Origin: Gammaproteobacteria bacterium UBA6173
GTDB taxonomy: Bacteria; Pseudomonadota; Gammaproteobacteria; Pseudomonadales; Pseudohongiellaceae
Assembly (NCBI GenBank): GCA_002422225.1
Contig: DITX01000086.1
Coordinates: 1-7,120 of the forward strand
Direction: 5' to 3'
DNA length: 7,120 bases
In this document: one piece after another, positions 1 to 6,248 of the stretch
Numbering within the stretch: the first letter of the stretch is position 1
How the letters are laid out: every line of letters starts with the position of its first letter
Made by a program: the position numbers and the translations under genes
Notes under the pieces: generated by a model
What the model was told of the DNA's origin: nothing
Seen by the model: the letters and a program-made list of their open reading frames with translations, nothing else
The model's database searches: none

Positions 1-15
1 GTTCTGCTGCTGTAA
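1..15 (+). CDS. possible C-terminal tail of an upstream gene (last four codons and stop)
   Basis: Read from base 1, the frame gives Val-Leu-Leu-Leu and then a TAA stop at 13-15. This could be the end of the gene upstream of the DUF484 gene. In many gammaproteobacteria that neighbour is dapF (diaminopimelate epimerase), and a short hydrophobic end would be compatible. Four residues identify nothing, and the other two frames also reach stops within 40 bases. The assignment is an inference from usual gene order only. Confidence 0.2.
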   Translation, partial: VLLL

Positions 16-60
16 ACGCGCAGCCTTGATCACAACATAATGGATAACAACAAACCTAAC

Positions 61-66
61 AGGAAG
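61..66 (+). promoter_or_regulatory. Shine-Dalgarno sequence of the DUF484 gene
   Basis: AGGAAG ends five bases before the ATG at 72. It favours that start over the next in-frame Met codon at 135 (residue 22), even though residues 6-20 are a low-complexity Ser/Gly/Lys/Asp tail lying outside the recognisable domain. No convincing -35/-10 promoter pair is visible in bases 1-60. Confidence 0.7.
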
Positions 67-71
67 CAGAT

Positions 72-773
72 ATGAGCAATGAGTTCTCGCCCGCACGCAA
101 GTCGGGAGGCTCCGGCAGCGATGACAAAACCCCGATGCTGGCTGCCGAAGATGTTGCTGCCTACCTGAAAGCCAATCCAGACTTTTTCAGTGACCGCGAT
201 GTGCTACTGGCTGACATGACCGTACCCCATGAAAGTGGCAAGGCAGTATCGCTGCTGGAACGCCAGGTAAAAATTTTGCGGGATCGCAGCATTGAGTCAC
301 GACATACGCTAAATGTTCTGCTGGAAAACGCCCGCTATAACGATCAGCTGTTCAGTGTTACGCGCAACTTGGTTCTCATGTTGCTGGAAGAGGACAATCT
401 GGTGCAATTAGCCAGTGTCACCGAATGTAATCTGGCAACCCAGCCAGGCATTGATGCCTGCAAACTGATTCTGGTAGATACACCGGCCACCGCCAGTGAA
501 TTTCAAAAGCGCTTCCCTTCCTTGTTCAGAAGCAAACGTGTGCTGTGCCAACAACTCGACAAGGAAACGTCGCAACTGCTGTTCCCTGATATGTTGCCAG
601 CCCTGCGCTCTGCAGCATTATGTCCGGTCACACACGGCAACAACCTGTTGGCCATTCTTGCGATAGGCAATCAATCTCAGGACTATTTTAATGATGATCT
701 GGACACACTATTTCTGGACTTCATTGCGGAAGTGCTGGGCTCGTTGGTTAATCGCCTGCAGATGTTGAGCTGA
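72..773 (+). CDS. DUF484 family protein (GAF-like domain)
   Basis: A 233-residue cytoplasmic protein of the DUF484 family, whose members adopt a GAF-like fold. The biochemical role of the family is not established. The family signature is clear in the N-terminal half: a helix leading to NPDFF (residues 35-39), a Pro-His pair (52-53), then SLLERQV (60-66) followed by LRDR. A charged helix runs to about residue 100 and could form a dimerising coil. The rest, to about residue 230, is the alternating alpha/beta GAF-like part. There is no signal peptide and no membrane segment. Length is normal for the family. Residues 6-20 form a disordered-looking tail. In gammaproteobacteria this gene commonly lies between dapF and xerC, but here the next gene is a giant glycosyltransferase starting 8 bases after the stop. 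The family call is secure; the function is unknown. Confidence 0.93.
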   Translation: MSNEFSPARKSGGSGSDDKTPMLAAEDVAAYLKANPDFFSDRDVLLADMTVPHESGKAVSLLERQVKILRDRSIESRHTLNVLLENARYNDQLFSVTRNLVLMLLEEDNLVQLASVTECNLATQPGIDACKLILVDTPATASEFQKRFPSLFRSKRVLCQQLDKETSQLLFPDMLPALRSAALCPVTHGNNLLAILAIGNQSQDYFNDDLDTLFLDFIAEVLGSLVNRLQMLS

Positions 774-781
774 CCCTACGG

Positions 782-3700
782 ATGGAAACACCTTTGCGCT
801 CTGAGAACAGCCCTGCGCTCATTTCGATTATTTGCCGCAGCGTTAACCGCCCGACGCTCGCTCAAACTCTGGACTCTGTGTGTCAACAGAGCTGGAAAAA
901 TATTGAGCTGGTCGTGGTTGATGCCCTTGGCGCGGGTGCAATTGCGGTACCGGCGCTGCCTGCGCATATCACCTTTCGTCTGGTCTGCACTGGCAAACAA
1001 CTGGATCGACCCAAAGCCGCAAACGCCGGCTTAAAGGCCGCACAAGGCGAGTACCTGTTGTTTCTTGACGACGATGACTGGATTGATGCCAAACACCTGC
1101 AGTCACTTATGCGCGTGATGCAGGCAGAGCCAACAGTCAAAGTTGTGTATAGCGCAACACAAATGGTCAGCGAACAAGGCATCAAAACTAAAGACATCAT
1201 TGCTGTCCCTTTTGATATCACAACGCTTCGGCGCGACAACTTTATCCCTATCCACTCGGCGCTGTTTGCGCGCGAACTGTTAGATCTGGGCTGCTGTTTT
1301 GACGAGTCTCTGCCCATTTATGAAGATTGGGATTTCTGGCTGCAATGCGCCGAACACACCCGATTTACCTTGCTGAACAAGGTCGGTGCCTATTACCGCA
1401 TGGGCGGTGATTCTCGCACCATGCTTGAACAGCACCAGCAACGTTATCAGCTTGGTCATCCCAGTGCGGACGCACGATCCAGACTGCTCGAAAAGTGGCG
1501 TTTGCGCTGGAGTGGCGCCGAGTGGAATGCATTGCTGGGTCTGGTTGATCAAACACCTGCACTGACTCAGCTACACGACGAACTCAGTCAGAGCCATGGA
1601 CTGCTGGATACACGCACAGCAGAACTCAACAAATCACGCAATCAACTCGAGCAGGTCGAGGCAAAACTCAAGGCTAAAAAAGCGGAGTTTCTGACCCTGC
1701 AGCGCGCCCTTGCCGCGCTACGCAATGAAGCTGACTTACTCAACGCCGCTGCAAATACCTTGCAAGAAAACAACCAGACATTACATCGCGAGATTGAATC
1801 GCTGCAACGTGGCATTGAGCTATTGCGGCAGGATATTTCTGCACTGCACAACGACAAGCAACAACTGTCCAGTGTGATCGAGCAGCTACAGTTTGAACTG
1901 AACGCATCACAGCAAACACTTGAGCAAACCACACAACAACTGGCTCTTAAAGTCAGCGAACTTGGCGATGCCAACGCGATCATTGCCCAAACGCAGCAAC
2001 AATTACAAAACACAGAACACCAGATGCAGCTGCTGCAAAGCGACTATATTTCTTTGAATCTGGCTCATGAAGAACTCGATCGCGGCGTCAAAGAAATCCT
2101 CAATTCATTTTCATGGCGGGTGACTGCACCCTATCGTTGGATGCGACACCGTCTTAACAAGTTGGTGGCCGCTGTGTTGCCGCGACGCACATCCAGCGCC
2201 TTGTCCAGTGCTGTAAAACAACGTGCGCAACAGCCTGTCTCAAGCATACAAGCGGGCATTGTGTGGCCGTCGGCTGAGCATACCGTGCTACCCGATCACT
2301 TCACTGTGCAGGGCTGGGCCTGGTCAAGCAACACGGTGGTCAGCGTACAGATATTTGTTGATCAGGATATGTTTCACGATGTCCTGCCTTTACCAGCCCA
2401 TGACCGACTTGAAGACGCTCAACGTATCGGTTTTGCGCGCCTGATCAGCACCACTGATCTGACACCGGGGCCACACCAAATCAGCCTGGTGGCGTGTGAC
2501 GAAAAGGGGCAACAGACCCGGGTGTCGCGCAACTTTATTTTTCAACCGTCAGCAACGGTATATCAGCGCTGGCTGCGCGACACCTCGCCAGATACCGATA
2601 CATTACGTGCCCAGTCCGAGACATTGACTCCCGCTGATCGGACCTTTACCGTTCTTGTGCAATTTGATGACTCTCTCCATGCAGACGCGCGGCAACTGCC
2701 TGCACTTCGCGCGACGCTGATAAGCCTAGCTGCACAAACCTGCTCGGAATTTGAATGCCTGATTTCAGCACCGATAGCTGATCAGACAGCGCTACATGAC
2801 CTGGTGCAAACCGTGTTGCCGGCCGCCAGACTGATCAGTCCGGACAACATCTGGCCGGCACTGCAAACCTGCAACAGCACTGTAGTGTGTTTGCTGGCTG
2901 CGGGTGAGGTGCTGCGACCCGACTGCCTGTGGCGGGTAGCGTTTGCATGGCAGGAAAACACCGTGCTGTTGTACTCTGACCATGACCAGATTGACAGCAA
3001 CGGCAATGCCGTGTCGCCCATGTTCACCACGGAGTGGTCTCCGGATCGCTTGCTTAGCCAGAACTACGTTGGCAACGTGTATTTTGCTGACACCAGGCAA
3101 GTTGCGAATACAGACCCCGTTGACACACAAACCTCAAGCTGGCGATTCAGCGTGTTGCTGGCACTGGGACTGCCGTGCAAATTCACTGATGTGACGCGCA
3201 TCGCCGATGTATTGTGGAGCGCTGCTGAACGTCCGGCCGACGCGCGTGAGCGTGAGCTGGCCGCAGAAACCCAGGCACTGACTCGTTATCTGGAAAAACA
3301 TGCACTGCACGGCAAGGTTCACCCCATCGAAGGCAGTGAGTGCCGACGCGTGCAGTGGAGCGTAGCGCAGACACCACTGGTATCCATCATTATCCCGACC
3401 ACAGGAAACATGCGCTTCCTGAAGCCATGTCTGGACACTTTAAAAACCAGCACCTATCCGGCCATCGAGGTGGTGATTCTGGATAACAGCCGCGGCAATT
3501 ACCCGGATGGTATCCAGTATGCGCACGAGCAAGGCGCCATGGTCATCGATTGCAACGAAGCATTCAACTGGTCACGCCTGAACAATATCGGGGCAGACAA
3601 AAGCCACGGCGAATTGCTGCTGTTTCTGAATGATGATATCGAGATTATTCAACCAGACTGGCTGGAAGAACTGGTTGCGCAAGCACTAAGAGACGATGTG

Positions 3701-5362
3701 GGCACCGTGGGTGCGCTGCTGTTGTATCCCAACGGCTCGATACAGCATGGTGGCGTGTTTCTGGTGGATCATGGTGGCGGTGCCCGGCACTTATTCCACA
3801 AGCAGCTGCCGGGCAAAGGCATTTACGGCGAACTGGACAACTGCGTTCGCGAGGTCTCCGGCAATACCGGCGCCTGCCAGATGATCCGGCGCGATCGCTT
3901 TGAACAACTCGGGCGCTTTGATGAAAAATTGTCGATTGTTGGCAACGACATAGATCTGTGTATGCGCGCCCTTGAAGCCGGACTTCGTAATGTGTGGACC
4001 CCCCACAGCCGACTGATTCATCACGAAAGTGTCAGCCGCCAAAGCAAACCCATAGGGCAAGATGAAAAGACCATGTGGGATCGCTGGCAGCATCGCTTTC
4101 TGGGTGGGGACCCTTACTTTAATCCTAATCTGGATATGACCCGCGAAGACTATGTGCTGGCACCTGTACCAAGCGCCAGTACTGTGGTTGTGCCGACACC
4201 CGACACGCTGACGCTGGCCGACGCTGCAACAACAACAAATGAAAGTGGCGTACACCTGATCGCCTATATACGCGCGAGCATGGGCGTTGGCGAAGCAGCA
4301 CGCGGCAACGCCGCTGCATTGGAAGCCTCTGGGGTGCCATTTGGTATTTTGAACTACGAAAAGGGTAATCCGTCACGCATGGATAACCTGCGCTGGCAGC
4401 ACCGGGAAATCACCGAGCCGCGCTATGGCATCAATCTCATCCACATCAATGCGGATCATACCCCCGGCGTCATCAAAGATCTGGGCAAAAATTGGTTTGG
4501 GCAGCACTACAATATCGGGTTCTGGGCGTGGGAAATGCCAGAATTCCCTGACCGATGGCTGGAGAGTTTTGACCTGCTGGATGAAGTGTGGGTACCGTCG
4601 GCTTTTGTCAATCAGGCTGTCTCAGCCAAGTCACCCATCCCGGTGATCACCATTCCACATATCATCAACGTTGATGTTGATAGCGCGCACCAGTATTCAC
4701 GAGCGTTTTTTGGAATTCCAGACAAAGCATTTGTGTTTATCAGCATGTTTGATACGCACAGTATTGCGCAGCGCAAGAATCCTTTTGGTTCAATCATGGC
4801 GTTTCAGAAAGCCTTTGCAGCCGACGACTCGTCGGTGCAGTTGCTGATAAAAATCAATAACGCTGACGAAGGCAGCCTGAAGGTATTGCGCAGCCTGATT
4901 GGTGATTATCAAAACATTGTGCTGCTCGATAGTCATTTTGATCGGACGCAAATTGATTCATTGATCAATTGTTGTGATTGTTATGTGTCCCTGCATCATG
5001 CAGAAGGTTTTGGATTGGGTCCTGCAGAAGCCATGTCGCTGGGCAAAGTTGCATTACTGACTGGCTGGTCAGGTAACACTGAATACATGCGCAACAATAA
5101 TTGTGTCGCTATTCAGTACACACTCAAAAAACTGGGCAAAGATTATGGCCCGTATGAGGCACATCAACACTGGGCAGTGCCCGACATTGATCATGCCGCA
5201 ACTGAAATGCGAGATCTCGCACATAATCCTGCACGTGCCAAAGCAATAGGCGAGCAGGCGCGCAAGACCATCCAACAGGAGTTTTCTGCAGCGGCTGTGG
5301 GTGAGCGAATGCGCCAACGCCTGCAAAGTATTCAGCGCATTCTTGATGCGCGTCGTAAATAA
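782..5362 (+). CDS. giant multidomain glycosyltransferase (GT2 - coiled coil - beta-sandwich - GT2-like - GT2 - GT4)
   Basis: A 1526-residue protein, probably cytoplasmic and building a surface polysaccharide; no signal peptide or obvious membrane helix is seen. Domains in order: (1) GT2, residues about 10-225, with VVVD (44-47), metal-binding DDDDW (96-100) and EDWDFWL (181-187). (2) Gln-rich coiled coil, about 258-438. (3) Basic linker with SFSWRVTAP (442-450). (4) Beta-sandwich-like domain, about 489-588, with GWAW (511-514). (5) GT2-like domain, about 619-855, with YSDHD (731-735), but LAAGE (705-709) stands where the DxD metal site is expected, so it is probably inactive. (6) GT2, about 862-1110, with VSIIIPT (867-873), NDD (950-952), NDIDLC (1055-1060) and IHHES (1079-1083). 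(7) GT4, about 1155-1520, with GVGEAARG near 1168, RKNP (1331-1334), Lys1357 and the E-x7-E pair Glu1408/Glu1416. Domains 5-6 resemble the paired GT2 unit of O-antigen (RfbC-like) glycosyltransferases. The ATG at 782 has only a weak GAG 12 bases upstream. With an 8-base gap from the DUF484 stop, translation is probably coupled. Sugar donors and linkages cannot be inferred. Confidence 0.92.
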   Translation: METPLRSENSPALISIICRSVNRPTLAQTLDSVCQQSWKNIELVVVDALGAGAIAVPALPAHITFRLVCTGKQLDRPKAANAGLKAAQGEYLLFLDDDDWIDAKHLQSLMRVMQAEPTVKVVYSATQMVSEQGIKTKDIIAVPFDITTLRRDNFIPIHSALFARELLDLGCCFDESLPIYEDWDFWLQCAEHTRFTLLNKVGAYYRMGGDSRTMLEQHQQRYQLGHPSADARSRLLEKWRLRWSGAEWNALLGLVDQTPALTQLHDELSQSHGLLDTRTAELNKSRNQLEQVEAKLKAKKAEFLTLQRALAALRNEADLLNAAANTLQENNQTLHREIESLQRGIELLRQDISALHNDKQQLSSVIEQLQFELNASQQTLEQTTQQLALKVSELGDANAIIAQTQQQLQNTEHQMQLLQSDYISLNLAHEELDRGVKEILNSFSWRVTAPYRWMRHRLNKLVAAVLPRRTSSALSSAVKQRAQQPVSSIQAGIVWPSAEHTVLPDHFTVQGWAWSSNTVVSVQIFVDQDMFHDVLPLPAHDRLEDAQRIGFARLISTTDLTPGPHQISLVACDEKGQQTRVSRNFIFQPSATVYQRWLRDTSPDTDTLRAQSETLTPADRTFTVLVQFDDSLHADARQLPALRATLISLAAQTCSEFECLISAPIADQTALHDLVQTVLPAARLISPDNIWPALQTCNSTVVCLLAAGEVLRPDCLWRVAFAWQENTVLLYSDHDQIDSNGNAVSPMFTTEWSPDRLLSQNYVGNVYFADTRQVANTDPVDTQTSSWRFSVLLALGLPCKFTDVTRIADVLWSAAERPADARERELAAETQALTRYLEKHALHGKVHPIEGSECRRVQWSVAQTPLVSIIIPTTGNMRFLKPCLDTLKTSTYPAIEVVILDNSRGNYPDGIQYAHEQGAMVIDCNEAFNWSRLNNIGADKSHGELLLFLNDDIEIIQPDWLEELVAQALRDDVGTVGALLLYPNGSIQHGGVFLVDHGGGARHLFHKQLPGKGIYGELDNCVREVSGNTGACQMIRRDRFEQLGRFDEKLSIVGNDIDLCMRALEAGLRNVWTPHSRLIHHESVSRQSKPIGQDEKTMWDRWQHRFLGGDPYFNPNLDMTREDYVLAPVPSASTVVVPTPDTLTLADAATTTNESGVHLIAYIRASMGVGEAARGNAAALEASGVPFGILNYEKGNPSRMDNLRWQHREITEPRYGINLIHINADHTPGVIKDLGKNWFGQHYNIGFWAWEMPEFPDRWLESFDLLDEVWVPSAFVNQAVSAKSPIPVITIPHIINVDVDSAHQYSRAFFGIPDKAFVFISMFDTHSIAQRKNPFGSIMAFQKAFAADDSSVQLLIKINNADEGSLKVLRSLIGDYQNIVLLDSHFDRTQIDSLINCCDCYVSLHHAEGFGLGPAEAMSLGKVALLTGWSGNTEYMRNNNCVAIQYTLKKLGKDYGPYEAHQHWAVPDIDHAATEMRDLAHNPARAKAIGEQARKTIQQEFSAAAVGERMRQRLQSIQRILDARRK

Positions 5363-5366
5363 CGGT

Positions 5367-5371
5367 AGAGG
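5367..5371 (+). promoter_or_regulatory. Shine-Dalgarno sequence fixing the PhyH gene start
   Basis: AGAGG lies four bases before the ATG at 5376. The reading frame is open further left to an ATG at 5301, but that start lies inside the glycosyltransferase gene. It would add 25 residues before the recognisable domain, and no comparable ribosome site was noticed before it. The 5376 start leaves a 13-base gap after the upstream stop. The spacer is slightly short, so this is a reasonable rather than strong site. Confidence 0.6.
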
Positions 5372-5375
5372 CAGC

Positions 5376-6248
5376 ATGTTCAAGCGAAGCAGTAAATCAG
5401 GTGTAAGCCCTGCTTTTTTGAGTGACGAACAAATAGCTTATTTTGAAGAAAACGGTTACGTGATCGTGGATTTTGGTTTTGACCCAGCCTGTATCGACGA
5501 GTTGGTCAGCACCCTGCAGCCGCTTTATAACCCTGAACATTTGCGTGCACCGGCATTTGGTGCCCGCATTCAGGATGCCTGGCAGTTTGTGAAACCCGCA
5601 CACACACTGGCAACACATCCCTCGGTGCTTGCTGCCCTTGAACAATTGTTTGGTCGCCAGCCGCGTCCGTTCCAGACGTTGAATTTTCCGGTTGGCACGC
5701 AGCAGAAAATACATTCCGACACCATTCATTTCAGCAGCATGCCAAATGGTTTTATGGCGGGGGTGTGGGTCGCGCTTGAAGATATTGATGAACACAACGG
5801 CCCCTTGCGCTACTACCCGGGCACACACAAATTACCACAACTCAGTATGCAGGATGCCGGCCTGGCACCGGGCTACGAACACTACCCTGCGTACGAACGT
5901 TTTATGGAAAACTATGTCAGCACACTTGGCATCCAGCAGTCCTTTGGCATCATGCCCAAAGGCCATGCGCTGATCTGGCATGCCAACCTGCTGCACGGCG
6001 GGGCAGAGCAAAAAGACCATCAACGCACCCGGCATTCTCAAGTGACACATTACTTTTTTGATGCGTGTCGTTATTACACACCACTGCACAGCACGCCAGA
6101 GAAAATACACTTCCGACAACCCGTGTGGATCAAACCAGATAAATGGGTACAGCAGTTCCCGATCACACCGGAGATGCTGGCACAAATGCCGTATCTGGCA
6201 CGTCACGCATTGCGCCTGAAACGTTGGTTGCAACGCAATTTACCTTAG
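5376..6248 (+). CDS. phytanoyl-CoA dioxygenase (PhyH) family Fe(II)/2-oxoglutarate oxygenase
   Basis: A 290-residue cytoplasmic protein of the PhyH family, non-haem iron enzymes that use O2 and 2-oxoglutarate, usually to hydroxylate a substrate. The N-terminus shows the family opening (FLSDEQIAYFEENGYVIV, residues 14-31). The iron triad is visible as His113-Ser-Asp115 and distal His207 in LLHGG. Arg219, 12 residues after the distal His in TRHS, is the likely 2-oxoglutarate carboxylate ligand, so catalytic residues are intact. Between them lies GVWVALEDID followed by NGPLRYYPGTHK, typical of the family. The tail is basic (ARHALRLKRWLQR). It follows the giant glycosyltransferase by 13 bases and is presumably co-transcribed, which points to modification of a sugar, lipid carrier or other glycan-linked group. 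That role is inference; PhyH proteins also act on fatty acyl-CoA, amino acids and small metabolites. The last 4 bases overlap the stop of the convergent gene. Confidence 0.9.
   Translation: MFKRSSKSGVSPAFLSDEQIAYFEENGYVIVDFGFDPACIDELVSTLQPLYNPEHLRAPAFGARIQDAWQFVKPAHTLATHPSVLAALEQLFGRQPRPFQTLNFPVGTQQKIHSDTIHFSSMPNGFMAGVWVALEDIDEHNGPLRYYPGTHKLPQLSMQDAGLAPGYEHYPAYERFMENYVSTLGIQQSFGIMPKGHALIWHANLLHGGAEQKDHQRTRHSQVTHYFFDACRYYTPLHSTPEKIHFRQPVWIKPDKWVQQFPITPEMLAQMPYLARHALRLKRWLQRNLP

Noticed and set aside
26..48. TTGATC followed by GATAAC as a possible promoter
   Set aside because: The spacing between the two elements is only 11 bases and no good -10 box lies at 16-18 bases.
40..75. An 11-codon open frame whose TGA overlaps the DUF484 start codon (ATGA at 72-75), resembling a coupled leader peptide
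   Set aside because: There is no ribosome site before its ATG, and a frame this short is expected by chance. The AGGAAG at 61-66 already explains initiation at 72.
1642..2013. Cys/Ser-rich minus-strand open frame of 123 codons opposite the coiled-coil region
   Set aside because: It is the antisense reading of Gln/Leu/Ala-rich codons. Its composition is unlike a real protein and the plus-strand gene is clearly coding.
3791..4255. Minus-strand open frame of 154 codons opposite the third GT2 domain
   Set aside because: It has no recognisable domain and lies opposite highly conserved glycosyltransferase motifs, so it is a shadow frame.
5301..5375. Longer start for the PhyH gene overlapping the glycosyltransferase gene by 62 bases
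   Set aside because: The extra 25 residues are unlike the family N-terminus, and the ATG at 5376 has its own AGAGG site.
6222..6235. CGTTG-GTTG-CAACG hairpin near the end of the PhyH gene
   Set aside because: It is a five-pair stem inside coding sequence without a following T-run, easily produced by chance.
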